Shown here: in pieces, positions 1-8,585 of the stretch
Position numbering within the stretch: the stretch's first letter is position 1
Layout: the number at the start of each line of letters is the position of its first letter
Assembly: GCA_046541195.1 (NCBI GenBank)
Contig: JBKHDT010000006.1
Coordinates: 6,508 to 70,507 of the forward strand
Length of the DNA stretch: 64,000 nt
Reading direction: 5' to 3'
Origin: JBKHDT01 sp046541195
GTDB lineage: Bacteria; Pseudomonadota; Gammaproteobacteria; Halothiobacillales; Halothiobacillaceae
Notes under the pieces: generated by a model
The model's input: only the letters and a program-made list of their open reading frames with translations
The model's database searches: none
What the model was told of the DNA's origin: nothing
Made by a program: the position numbers and the translations under genes

Positions 1-1
1 C

Positions 2-94
2 AACGATGCCCAGCGCATCATGCGGGAGGTGGCCGAGAACCTGACCGACGACCAGATCGCCGACCTGGCCCGATACATCGCCTCGATGCCCTGA
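2..94 (+). CDS. c-type cytochrome, C-terminal end only (partial)
   Basis: Only the last 30 codons are in the window, ending at the TGA at 92-94. The residues resemble the last helix of a class I cytochrome c: a stretch reading LTDDQIADLARYIASM, the usual ending of c4/c5/c553 domains, and very close to the ends of the two haem domains of the gene at 19977. The haem-binding CxxCH lies upstream of the window. Its position directly before resB and ccsB fits a common gammaproteobacterial order (cytochrome c4, resB, ccsB, dsbA). The exact subtype cannot be decided from this fragment. Confidence 0.75.
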   Translation, partial: NDAQRIMREVAENLTDDQIADLARYIASMP

Positions 95-367
95 AACCTC
101 CCTGCCCCGGTCACCGGATGCGTCGGCCGGCGGACGGTCACCGGGAGCGGTTATTTCCCCTGACTGCATGCCGTTTTGCCTCGGCGAGTCCGGGAACCTG
201 TACCATGAGCACGGGTCCATTGCCGACACAGTGGTGGATCCGCTACCCGGGTTGCCGACCTGGCGTCAGACGACGCCGTCTCCGGGTGCCGAACCCACAC
301 TGCAAAGGGTGACCGAGCGGTCTTAAGAACCGGTCGCTCGTCATTGTCCTGCCAAACCGGTGCCGTC

Positions 368-2425
368 ATGTCCGTATCCGCAAGTTCTTCCCGACCTGCC
401 CGAAAGGCCCAGTCCGCCAGGCAAAACATGCTTCGGCAGTTCATGGGCTGGCTTGGTTCAATGGCACTGGCGATCACCCTGCTGGTGGTGCTGGGCCTGG
501 CATCGATCATCGGCACGGTGCTCCAGCAGAACCAGCCGTTCAATGACTACCTGATCAAGTTCGGGCCGTTCTGGTTCGAGATCTTTGACGCGCTGCGGCT
601 CTACGATGTCTATTCGGCATGGTGGTTCGTGGTCATTCTCGTGTTCCTGCTGGTTTCCACGTCGCTTTGCGTGTGGCGCAACGCCCCCACCATGCTTCGG
701 GACATCAAGAGCTTCCGAACCGGCGTGCAGGAAAAGTCACTGCGGGCCTTCAAGCACTCCGACCAATGGGACAGTGACCTGCCCCCGGCCGAGATCGCCG
801 AGAAGGCCCGCTCAACCCTCGGTGAGGCGGGTTACCGGTCCCGTGTCCAGGAAGGCGCCGATCATCTGCTGGTGGCGGCCAAGAAGGGCGGCATGAACCG
901 CTGGGGCTACATCCTCACCCACCTGGGCCTGATCATCATCCTGATCGGCGGGGTCATGGACAGCAAGCTGCAGTTGCAGTGGCTGTACCTGATGGACGAC
1001 CTGCAAATCGAGACGCGTGACCTGCCGGTCAGCCAGATCGGTGCGGAAAGCAAGATCCCGCCGGGGACCGGCGCCTTCCGCGGCAACGTGAACATTCCCG
1101 AGGGCAACCGGGCGGACGTGGTCTTCCTCGGCCTGCGCGACGGGTACCTGGTGCAGGAGCTGCCCTTCGAGATCGAGGTCCGCGACTTCCGGATCGACTA
1201 CTACGACAACGGGATGCCCAAGTCCTACGAGTCCGACCTGGTTCTGACGGACCACGATACCGGCGAGGTGGTCGAGCAGACGATCGGCGTGAATCACCCG
1301 CTGATCCATCGTGGACACGCGATCTACCAAGCGAGCTTCGCCGATGGCGGTTCGCGCCTGAACTTCAAGGCCTGGCAGCTCGGTGGCCGTGCCGGCTCTT
1401 CGGAAACCATCGAGTCGCGGGTATTTCGTGAGGTGCCCTTCCAGTTTGCCGGCGAGCGTTTCACGCTCGAGTTCGACGATTTCCGGCTCTACAACATCAA
1501 TCCTGTCGAGGGCGACGACGGCGAAACCGAGGAGCGCAACTTCGGCCCGAGCGTGGTGTTCAGGCTGCGTGACGAGACCGGTGTGGCCACCGAGTACGAG
1601 AACTTCATGTCGCCGGTACCGCTCGAAGGGAACATGTATTACCTCAGCGGCATTCGCACCACGCCCGATGCCCCGCAGCAATACCTGTACATTCCGGCCG
1701 ACCGCAACGGCAAGATCGATACCTTCATGAACCTGCTGGCCGGCCTGCACGATCGCGAGAACGTCAAGCGGGTAGCCGGCGAGATGGTGGCCGCGATGCA
1801 GGCGAGCCAGGGCAATCCGGTGCGGCCCGAAGACATCGGCGAGCCGGCCAGGGAGTCGATAGCCCGGCTGGTCGACACCTTTCTTTCCGGCGGTTTCGGT
1901 GGCGTGGAGCAGGACCTTCGCGAGCGCATGGCCGGTCAGAACGTGGACGAGGCCCGCATGAACGAGGCGATCGAGGCCTCGGTCCGCGTGTTGCAGTCGG
2001 TCATCACCAGGATTTTCGGTGAGGTGATGATTGCACAGGGTATCGAAGAGCCCGTGGATGATGACCTGCGCATACTCGAGGAGTCCCTGGCGGCCATCTC
2101 GGCGCTGCCGGCCTACCGTTCACCGATCTACCTGCAGATGACCGGCTTCGAACAGATACAGGCCACCGGTCTGCAGATCACCCGTTCGCCGGGCAAGTCG
2201 GTGGTCTACTTCGGCAGCCTCATGCTGGTGGTTGGTGTTTTCATGCTGTTCTACATCCATTATCGTCGGCAGTGGGTCTGGCTGCGCCGGACGGAAGATG
2301 GCCGGACCCGGGTCCTGCTCGCCGGCAATTCAGGCCGAAAGAGCCTTGATTTCGATCGTGAATTCGCCTGGCTCAAGCAGGCGATGCGCACCCGGAGCGA
2401 ATCCGGGCAAGGCGGGACCGGCTGA
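368..2425 (+). CDS. resB: Cytochrome c biogenesis protein ResB
   Basis: ResB (Ccs1) works with CcsB/CcsA in system II cytochrome c maturation, delivering haem to apocytochromes outside the inner membrane. The 685-residue product starts with a basic N-terminus, then a hydrophobic segment containing GSMALAITLLVVLGLASII, a second membrane segment near YSAWWFVVILVFLLVSTSLCVW, a third near RWGYILTHLGLIIILIGGVM, a large periplasmic region and a last membrane segment about 60 residues from the end. That topology and length are typical of ResB. The ATG at 368 is preferred; an in-frame TTG at 344 would add eight residues. ccsB follows after 164 bp on the same strand. Confidence 0.93.
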   Translation: MSVSASSSRPARKAQSARQNMLRQFMGWLGSMALAITLLVVLGLASIIGTVLQQNQPFNDYLIKFGPFWFEIFDALRLYDVYSAWWFVVILVFLLVSTSLCVWRNAPTMLRDIKSFRTGVQEKSLRAFKHSDQWDSDLPPAEIAEKARSTLGEAGYRSRVQEGADHLLVAAKKGGMNRWGYILTHLGLIIILIGGVMDSKLQLQWLYLMDDLQIETRDLPVSQIGAESKIPPGTGAFRGNVNIPEGNRADVVFLGLRDGYLVQELPFEIEVRDFRIDYYDNGMPKSYESDLVLTDHDTGEVVEQTIGVNHPLIHRGHAIYQASFADGGSRLNFKAWQLGGRAGSSETIESRVFREVPFQFAGERFTLEFDDFRLYNINPVEGDDGETEERNFGPSVVFRLRDETGVATEYENFMSPVPLEGNMYYLSGIRTTPDAPQQYLYIPADRNGKIDTFMNLLAGLHDRENVKRVAGEMVAAMQASQGNPVRPEDIGEPARESIARLVDTFLSGGFGGVEQDLRERMAGQNVDEARMNEAIEASVRVLQSVITRIFGEVMIAQGIEEPVDDDLRILEESLAAISALPAYRSPIYLQMTGFEQIQATGLQITRSPGKSVVYFGSLMLVVGVFMLFYIHYRRQWVWLRRTEDGRTRVLLAGNSGRKSLDFDREFAWLKQAMRTRSESGQGGTG

Positions 2426-2589
2426 GGTCGATCCCGGTTCAGATCACGTCTTGTCATTTGATGGTGCGATGCATCGAATGGCGGAACCTGGCCAGGTACA
2501 AGCTGGCCGATGCGTTTCCCGGCGAATCCGAGAAAGGGTTTCCGGTGTTGAGTCACAGATAAAAACGAACCTGTTCAGGAGCAAACCTC

Positions 2590-3792
2590 ATGTCCGTCCC
2601 ACAGGAACAGATGGTTGAACATTTCAACGCCATGAAGCGGCCGCCGGTGACGGCCATGGATATCGGTTATTTCGTTCTGATTGCACTTGGTGCAATCGGC
2701 ATCTGGCAGTACTACGCCGATTTCATGGATGGCTATGAAATCGGCGTGCTCGCGCTGGCCGCCGTCGGCATCGGCTTTTTGGGCTGGCTGTGGAAGCCCA
2801 CCCGGGTGTTCACCGTGGTGGTGGCGGCGCTGGCGATCATCGCCCTGTGGCGGTACTCGACGCACCTGCCCGAGGGTGTGACCGAGCTGGGCCGGTCCGG
2901 TCTGGCCCAGGCGCAGGAAAGCGACTTCCTGCTCAAGTATTTCCTGTCGAGCCAGTCGGCGATCATGTGGATGGTCGCCCTGTACCTGATGGCCACGCCG
3001 GTCTATTTCGCCGGCCTGATCCGTCGGTCGGACTACCTCAACCGGGTGGGCACGGCGCTGACGTGGATCGCCACCACCATGGGCCTGGTGGGGCTCCTGG
3101 CCCGCTGGCGCGAAACTTACCTGATCAGCTTCGACTACGGGTACATCCCGGTCAGCAACCTGTATGAGGTCTTCGTCCTCTTCGCGATCATCACCGCGAT
3201 GATGTACCTGTTCTACGAGCAGCGGGCAGGCAACCGCAACCTGGGTGGCTTCGTGCTGACCGTCATCAGCGCGGCCATGCTGTTCCTGCTCTGGTACGTC
3301 TTCACCCGCGAGGCGCAGACCATCGAGCCGCTGGTGCCGGCCCTGCAGAGCTGGTGGATGAAGATCCACGTCCCGACCAACTTCGTGGGCTACGGCGGCT
3401 TTGCCATCGCGGCCATGATCGGGGTGGCCTACCTGATCAAGCTCAAGCTCGGCGGGGACGGGCCGAATGACCGGCTGCCCTCGCTGGCCGTGATGGACGA
3501 CATCATGTACAAGGTCATTGCCATCGGCTGGGCCTTCTTCACCATCGCGACCATTCTGGGCGCCATGTGGGCCGCCGAGGCCTGGGGCGGCTACTGGAGC
3601 TGGGACCCCAAGGAGACCTGGGCGCTGATCGTCTGGCTGAACTACGCTGCCTGGCTGCACCTGCGCCTGACCAAGGGCTGGACCGGCGCGGTAATGGCCT
3701 GGTGGGCGATCGTCGGCCTGTTCATCACGACCTTTGCCTTCCTGGGCGTGAACATCTTCCTGTCCGGTCTGCATTCCTACGGGGAGCTTTGA
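2590..3792 (+). CDS. ccsB: System II cytochrome c synthase subunit CcsB/CcsA (haem handling protein)
   Basis: A 400-residue polytopic inner-membrane protein with about eight hydrophobic segments. The signature tryptophan-rich WWD motif of haem handling proteins begins at residue 332 (WGGYWSWDPKETWALIVWL). With ResB it forms the haem export and cytochrome c ligation complex. An AGGAG sequence at about 2577 precedes the ATG, supporting this start. The dsbA-like gene begins four bases after the stop, so the three genes probably form one unit for cytochrome c and thiol chemistry in the periplasm. Confidence 0.94.
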   Translation: MSVPQEQMVEHFNAMKRPPVTAMDIGYFVLIALGAIGIWQYYADFMDGYEIGVLALAAVGIGFLGWLWKPTRVFTVVVAALAIIALWRYSTHLPEGVTELGRSGLAQAQESDFLLKYFLSSQSAIMWMVALYLMATPVYFAGLIRRSDYLNRVGTALTWIATTMGLVGLLARWRETYLISFDYGYIPVSNLYEVFVLFAIITAMMYLFYEQRAGNRNLGGFVLTVISAAMLFLLWYVFTREAQTIEPLVPALQSWWMKIHVPTNFVGYGGFAIAAMIGVAYLIKLKLGGDGPNDRLPSLAVMDDIMYKVIAIGWAFFTIATILGAMWAAEAWGGYWSWDPKETWALIVWLNYAAWLHLRLTKGWTGAVMAWWAIVGLFITTFAFLGVNIFLSGLHSYGEL

Positions 3793-3795
3793 GCC

Positions 3796-4413
3796 ATGCG
3801 CCTGATCCATGCCCTGCTGGGCTCGCTCGCGGGGGTCGTCCTGGCGGCGGCGCCGGTCTTCGCGGCCGAGCGCTACCACGAGATTGCCGACCCCAAGCCG
3901 GCCGAGGCCGAGACGCCAATCGTGGTCGAGGAGTTCTTCTGGTTCGGCTGTCCGAGCTGCTACCAGTTCGAGCCGCACCTGGAGGCATGGCTGGCTGACC
4001 TGCCCGAGGACGTCACCTTCGTGCGCGTCGCCCCGGCGCTCAACCCGGGCTGGGAGCCGCTGGCCCGCGCCCATTACGCGGCCGAGATGCTGGAAGTCGG
4101 TGACGAGATCCATGGCGCGCTGTTCGAGGCGATACATGCCAGGGGGTTTCGTCCCGAATCGGCCGAGCAACTGGCCGACTTCTATGCCGGGCAGGGGGTT
4201 GACCGCGAGCAGTTCCTCCAGATGTACAATTCCTTCGCGGTGATGACCTCGGTGCGCCGGGCCAACAGCCGGGCCCAGCAACTGGGGATCCGTGGCGTGC
4301 CGAGCATGGTGGTCAACGGAACCTACCGGGTCGACGTGAAGGAGGCCGGTGGTCACGCCGGCATGATCGACGTGACCGAGCAGCTGATCGAGACCCTCCG
4401 CGAGGGCGACTGA
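3796..4413 (+). CDS. dsbA: Periplasmic thiol:disulfide oxidoreductase, DsbA family, CPSC active site
   Basis: A 205-residue protein with an N-terminal signal peptide (about residues 1-24, ending VFAA) followed by a thioredoxin-fold DsbA domain. The active site is FGCPSCYQFEPHL with cysteines at 52 and 55; the cis-proline loop reads GIRGVPSMVVNG. DsbA oxidises cysteine pairs in exported proteins. The gene is four bases after ccsB, and system II cytochrome assembly needs controlled cysteine redox state in apocytochromes. The dipeptide between the cysteines is PS rather than the PH of classical DsbA, which may change its redox potential. Confidence 0.9.
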   Translation: MRLIHALLGSLAGVVLAAAPVFAAERYHEIADPKPAEAETPIVVEEFFWFGCPSCYQFEPHLEAWLADLPEDVTFVRVAPALNPGWEPLARAHYAAEMLEVGDEIHGALFEAIHARGFRPESAEQLADFYAGQGVDREQFLQMYNSFAVMTSVRRANSRAQQLGIRGVPSMVVNGTYRVDVKEAGGHAGMIDVTEQLIETLREGD

Positions 4414-4460
4414 TCAGCCTGATCACCGGGTCGCCGGTCGATGTCCGCCGCATGGCTTTT

Positions 4461-4486
4461 GGCCCGGCCAAGCGCCGGGCCCTTTC
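4461..4486 (+). terminator. Probable intrinsic terminator after dsbA
   Basis: An 8-bp perfect stem, GGCCCGGC (4461-4468) with GCCGGGCC (4474-4481), closes a 5-base loop and is followed by CTTTC. The U-tract is short, so termination may be partial. It separates the cytochrome maturation genes from the acetolactate synthase gene. Confidence 0.5.
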
Positions 4487-4667
4487 ATGGAGGCCGGCTT
4501 GCCGGCCCTGCCTGGGGCGGGCCACGGGGCCCGTTCGGCGCCGATGCGGCGGGAGCAGGCGGACGGCGCCGGCTGTTGATCGTCTGACCGGGCCGTCCGG
4601 TTTCCCCGGACCCGCACCAGGGTGCCTCGAGGCGTTTTTCGAGGTTTCCCGCCAGGAGATTCCGCCA

Positions 4668-6302
4668 TTGCGTGCAGCCGAGCTTTTTCTTCGCTGTCTG
4701 GAAAACGAGGGGGTTCGGTACCTGTTCGGGGTACCGGGCGAGGAAAACCTCGACCTGATGGATGCCTTGCATGACTCGTCCATCGAGTTCGTGATGACCC
4801 GGCATGAGCAGGGCGCTGCCTTCATGGCGGATCTGGTGGGGCGGCTGACCCATCGACCCGGAGTCTGTCTTTCCACACTCGGCCCCGGCGCGACCAACCT
4901 GGTCACCGGGGTCGCGGACGCCAACATGGACAATGCCCCGCTGGTCGCCATAGCCGGCCAGGCGGGCACGGATCGCCTGCACAAGGAATCGCACCAGGTT
5001 CTCGACCTGGTGCGAATGTTCGAGCCGATCACGGGCTATGCCTCGCGGGTCCTCAGCCCGCTTACCATTCCCGAGACGGTGCGCAAGGCCTTCAAGTCAG
5101 CCACCTCCGGCAAGGGCAGTGCGAGCTTCATTGAGCTGCCGGAGAATATCGCGGAGATGGAAATTGCCGCGGACGGCCCCCTGGCGATCGAGCATTCCGC
5201 GGTGGCGGAGCCTGCCGACGGCGCCGTGGAGCGGGCGGCCGGCATCATCAGCGCGGCGAAGTCTCCGATCATCCTGGTCGGCCATGGCGTGATCCGTGGT
5301 CGTGCGACCCGGGCGTTGTCGGAATTCGCCACGCGATTGAACATCCCGGTTGCCAATACCTTCATGGCCAAGGGAGCGATTCCCTTCCGCCATGCCATGG
5401 CCCTGGGCAGTGTCGGGCTGCAATCGCGGGATTACGTGAGCGTCGGCTTCGACCATGCCGACGTGATCATCTGCGTGGGCTACGACATGGTGGAGTACCA
5501 TCCGCGTCTCTGGCACCCGAGCCGGGACCGCTGCATCGTGCATGTCGACAGCGTGCCGGCCGAGGTGGATGCGCACTATGGGGTCGATACCGAGGTGGTG
5601 GGCGACATCGGCCTGTCGCTGGCGCGAATCGCCGAGCGGGCGATTGCCCACGAGGGGCCGGCGTTGCGCAATCTGCGGCGGGCGCTGATCGAGGACATGA
5701 ATCGCCACGCCGAGGACCGGCAGTTGCCGATCAAGCCGCAAAAGCTGATCTGGGACCTGAGGACGGTACTGTCCTCCAGTGACATCGTGATTTCCGATGT
5801 CGGCGCCCACAAGATGTGGCTGGCACGGATGTATCGCTCCGAGGAACCCAACACCTGCATCATCTCCAACGGGTTTGCGAGCATGGGCATTGCCCTGCCG
5901 GGCGCGGTGGCCGCCAAGCTGCTCTACCCGCAAAAGACCATCGTGGCCGCCACCGGCGATGCCGGCTTCTTGATGAACGTCCAGGAGCTGGAGACGGCCG
6001 TGCGCATGAAGACCGCCATGATCGTGCTGGTCTGGAACGATGGTGGCTACGGACTGATCGAGCTCAAGCAGCGGCGCCAGTTCGGCAGGACATCCGGGGT
6101 GCATTTCGGAAACCCGGATTTCGTCCAGCTGGCGCGCAGCTTCGGGGCGCGTGGATATCGCCTGAAAGACGGCGACGGCCTGCAGGACCTGCTGCGCGAG
6201 GCGATATCCACCAACGAGGTCTGTGTCATCGACGTGCCGGTGGATTACAGCGAGAACGCGCACCTGACGGCCCGTCTCGGCGAGATGGTCGCGCCCGCGT
6301 GA
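4668..6302 (+). CDS. alsS: Catabolic-type acetolactate synthase (thiamine diphosphate enzyme)
   Basis: This TPP-dependent enzyme family condenses two pyruvates to 2-acetolactate. The 544-residue product has the N-terminal pyrimidine-binding domain (FGVPGEENLDLMDAL, then TRHEQGAAFMAD with the cofactor-activating glutamate), a central domain, and a C-terminal pyrophosphate domain with ATGDAGFLMNVQELETA and WNDGGYG. The wording of the N-terminal third is closest in my memory to AlsS rather than to the biosynthetic IlvB/IlvI. The start is TTG at 4668, eight bases after AGGAG; the frame stays open upstream to 4452 but that part reads as non-coding. No regulatory subunit (ilvN) or alsD neighbour is present, consistent with a catabolic enzyme. 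The next gene overlaps its stop by four bases. Confidence 0.85.
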   Translation: MRAAELFLRCLENEGVRYLFGVPGEENLDLMDALHDSSIEFVMTRHEQGAAFMADLVGRLTHRPGVCLSTLGPGATNLVTGVADANMDNAPLVAIAGQAGTDRLHKESHQVLDLVRMFEPITGYASRVLSPLTIPETVRKAFKSATSGKGSASFIELPENIAEMEIAADGPLAIEHSAVAEPADGAVERAAGIISAAKSPIILVGHGVIRGRATRALSEFATRLNIPVANTFMAKGAIPFRHAMALGSVGLQSRDYVSVGFDHADVIICVGYDMVEYHPRLWHPSRDRCIVHVDSVPAEVDAHYGVDTEVVGDIGLSLARIAERAIAHEGPALRNLRRALIEDMNRHAEDRQLPIKPQKLIWDLRTVLSSSDIVISDVGAHKMWLARMYRSEEPNTCIISNGFASMGIALPGAVAAKLLYPQKTIVAATGDAGFLMNVQELETAVRMKTAMIVLVWNDGGYGLIELKQRRQFGRTSGVHFGNPDFVQLARSFGARGYRLKDGDGLQDLLREAISTNEVCVIDVPVDYSENAHLTARLGEMVAPA

Positions 6303-7063
6303 GCCAGGATACGCCAGAGGATGGCCGGACCCTGCGCCTGCTGTCCTACAATATCCAGGTCGGTATCGCGAGCCGGAATTTCCACGACTACCTGATCAAC
6401 GGCTGGAAGCACCTGCTGCCCAGCCCGGACCGGATTGTCAACCTGCAGCGGATCGCGGAACTGATCTCGGCGTACGACATTGTTGGTCTTCAGGAAACCG
6501 ATGCCGGCTCGCTGCGCAGTCACTACCTCAACCAGACCGAGTACCTGGCCGACCGGGCCGGGATGCCCTACTGGAACACCCGCGTGAACCGGGCGATGGG
6601 CTACCTTGGTCAGCACGCGCTGGGCCTGATCGCGCGTCAGTGTCCCGAGCGGGTGGAGTGCGTGCCTCTGCCAAGCCGGATTCCGGGGCGGGGGGCGATG
6701 GTGGCCGATTTCGGCTTTGCGGGTCGATCGCTGCGTGTGGTGATCTCGCACCTGTCGCTGAGCGCCAAGGCCCGCCACCAGCAGATGGAAGTGATTGCCC
6801 GGTTGCTTGAGGGCGCACCGCACGGGGTGGTGATGGCCGACTTCAACTGTACGCCGACGAGCCGCGAGATCCGCCATCTTTGCGACATGGGCGGGTTGTT
6901 GCTGCCCGAAGAGCCCCCGGCAACCTACCCGAGCTGGCGGCCGAAGCGGGCCATTGACCATGTGCTGATTACCGGCGGGCTCTCCTTTCGGCAGGTCGAG
7001 TGCCTGCCGGTCGGTTTTTCCGATCACGCACCGCTGGCAGTGGAGATCGCGTTTGACGACTGA
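6299..7063 (+). CDS. Endonuclease/exonuclease/phosphatase (EEP) family protein
   Basis: A 254-residue EEP-fold hydrolase. Visible motifs are LLSYNIQVG near the start, IVGLQETD (metal-binding Glu), SHLSL, MADFNCTP (catalytic Asp/Asn), and the terminal SDHAPLAVEI with the catalytic Asp-His. These make it a probable divalent metal-dependent phosphodiesterase or phosphatase; substrate cannot be deduced. No signal peptide is seen, so it should be cytoplasmic. GTG at 6299 overlaps the TGA of the acetolactate synthase gene (GTGA), implying translational coupling. Confidence 0.85.
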   Translation: MSQDTPEDGRTLRLLSYNIQVGIASRNFHDYLINGWKHLLPSPDRIVNLQRIAELISAYDIVGLQETDAGSLRSHYLNQTEYLADRAGMPYWNTRVNRAMGYLGQHALGLIARQCPERVECVPLPSRIPGRGAMVADFGFAGRSLRVVISHLSLSAKARHQQMEVIARLLEGAPHGVVMADFNCTPTSREIRHLCDMGGLLLPEEPPATYPSWRPKRAIDHVLITGGLSFRQVECLPVGFSDHAPLAVEIAFDD

Positions 7064-7103
7064 CGGGAACCGGGAAACACCCTGCTCCTGCGGTTTTTTC
7101 GAT

Positions 7104-7133
7104 GTGGCCTGAAGTCAGCTTTTTTCAGGCCAC
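7104..7133. repeat. Perfect 10-bp inverted repeat upstream of the fructosamine kinase-like gene
   Basis: GTGGCCTGAA (7104-7113) and TTCAGGCCAC (7124-7133) are exact reverse complements separated by ten bases that include four Ts. It lies between the EEP gene stop (7063) and the likely start of the next gene (GTG 7159). It could be an operator or a leader hairpin. Its presence argues against the earlier in-frame ATG at 7102 being the real start. Confidence 0.55.
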
Positions 7134-7158
7134 CCAACGGTACGGAAGCGCAAGCATC

Positions 7159-8037
7159 GTGGATTCGAAGGAAATAGTCCGGGCGGTGGCCGAATGCACC
7201 GGGCAGTCGATCAGCCCCCGGCGCGTCACCCCGTCCGGGGGCGGCTGCATCAACGAGGCCTATGTTGTCGAGGCCGACGAAGGTGCGTTTTTCGTCAAGT
7301 TCAATCGGGCCGAGCGCCAGGACATGTTCGCGGCCGAGCAGGAGTCGCTGCTGGCCATAGAGGCCACCAGTACCGTGCGGGTGCCGAGGGTGTTCGGTGT
7401 CGGGTGCAGCGGGCCTCATGCCTGGATCGTCATGGAGGCGCTGCCGCTCAACCAGCGCGGCTGCTCGGCGATCCTGGGCGAGCAACTGGCGGCAATGCAC
7501 CGGGTCGAGCAGCCGCGCTTCGGTTTCCCGAACGACGGGTTCATCGGCAGCACGGTGCAGGTCAACACGCCTGCGGACAACTGGCCGCACTTCTTCCGGC
7601 GCCACCGGCTCGGCTACCAGCTGGACCTGGCGCGCGCGAACGGGGCTTCCGGCGCGCTGCTTGGTCAGGGCGAGGCCCTGCTTGAGCGCGTCGGCTGGTT
7701 CTTCGACGGCTACGACCCGACGCCGTCCCTGCTGCATGGCGACCTCTGGGGCGGCAACCATGCGTTTCTTGACGATGGCACGCCGGTGATCTTCGACCCG
7801 GCGGCCTACTGCGGGGACCGGGAGGCCGATCTGGCGATGACCGAACTGTTCGGCGGCTTCGACATGGATTTCTATGACGCGTATCGCGGCGCCTGGCCGC
7901 TGGATTCGGGGTATCGGGTTCGCCGCGACCTCTACAACCTCTACCACGTGCTCAATCACTTCAATCTTTTCGGCGGCAGCTACGGCAGTCAGGCCGCACG
8001 GATGATCGACCGGCTGCTGGCCGAGGTGGGCGCCTGA
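7159..8037 (+). CDS. Fructosamine kinase / ketosamine-3-kinase family protein
   Basis: Proteins of this family phosphorylate ketosamine or sugar groups and share the aminoglycoside phosphotransferase fold. Visible marks are the glycine-rich GGGCINEAY, the ATP lysine in FFVKFNRAE, the catalytic loop HGDLWGGNHAF and the metal-binding FDPAAYCGDREADLAMTELF. With the GTG start at 7159 the protein has 292 residues and its N-terminus aligns with how family members normally begin; an upstream ATG at 7102 adds 19 residues that include the inverted repeat. It overlaps the next gene (TGATG), and the permease gene follows, so the three are probably one transcript. Confidence 0.85.
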   Translation: MDSKEIVRAVAECTGQSISPRRVTPSGGGCINEAYVVEADEGAFFVKFNRAERQDMFAAEQESLLAIEATSTVRVPRVFGVGCSGPHAWIVMEALPLNQRGCSAILGEQLAAMHRVEQPRFGFPNDGFIGSTVQVNTPADNWPHFFRRHRLGYQLDLARANGASGALLGQGEALLERVGWFFDGYDPTPSLLHGDLWGGNHAFLDDGTPVIFDPAAYCGDREADLAMTELFGGFDMDFYDAYRGAWPLDSGYRVRRDLYNLYHVLNHFNLFGGSYGSQAARMIDRLLAEVGA

Positions 8038-8585
8038 TGACCGCCCGTGTCGAAGGCATCGATATCCGCGACCTGCCGCTACCGCCGGAGGCCGACACCG
8101 TGCTGACCTGCGGGGCATTGCCGGAAGGTGCCTTGGCCGAACTCGTTGCGCGCCACGGCCTGGCACTGGTGCAGGTCGCCGATGGCGCCGGGATACCCGG
8201 CAGCTTCTGGGGCGACCGCGAAGCCGGCATCCGGGGCTCCAACCTATATGTCCGTGCCGACACGCCAGTGCATTCGGCGCTGCACGAGTTCTGCCATCTG
8301 TTGTGCATGGATTCGGCGCGGCGGCGCTCGGTGGACACCGATGCCGGCGGAGACTTCCAGGAAGAGGACGCGGTCTGTTACCTGCAGGTGCTGTTGGCCG
8401 ATCACCTGGCCGGCATGGGGCGCGATCGCATGTTCCGGGACATGGACGCCTGGGGCTACAGTTTCCGGCTGGGGAGCGCGCGCGCCTGGTTCGAACAGGA
8501 CGCGGCCGATGCGCTTGAGTGGCTGCGTGCACGGGGACTGGTCGATGACCGGGGCGCACCGGCCTTCCGGGCCCGGAGCGCGTGA
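8037..8585 (+). CDS. Uncharacterised protein with HExxH zinc-protease-like motif
   Basis: A 182-residue soluble protein without signal peptide. Residues 83-87 read HEFCH inside a predicted helix (SALHEFCHLLCM), a metalloprotease-type zinc site, and FQEEDAVCYLQ at about 107-117 offers acidic residues that could be a third ligand, as in gluzincins. I do not recognise a named family, and the small size leaves room for only a minimal catalytic domain. Its start overlaps the kinase-like gene and its stop overlaps the AmpG-like gene (GTGATG), so it is translated with them. A role in cell-wall peptide or sugar salvage is possible from context only. Confidence 0.8.
   Translation: MTARVEGIDIRDLPLPPEADTVLTCGALPEGALAELVARHGLALVQVADGAGIPGSFWGDREAGIRGSNLYVRADTPVHSALHEFCHLLCMDSARRRSVDTDAGGDFQEEDAVCYLQVLLADHLAGMGRDRMFRDMDAWGYSFRLGSARAWFEQDAADALEWLRARGLVDDRGAPAFRARSA

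Noticed and set aside
2575..4356. 593-codon open frame on the minus strand
   Set aside because: It lies opposite ccsB and dsbA, has low-complexity His/Gln/Arg/Asp-rich composition typical of antisense frames in GC-rich genes, and shows no domain.
7068..7099. Intrinsic terminator after the EEP gene
   Set aside because: AACCG/CGGTT followed by Ts exists, but the stem is only five pairs with an 18-base loop, too weak to call.
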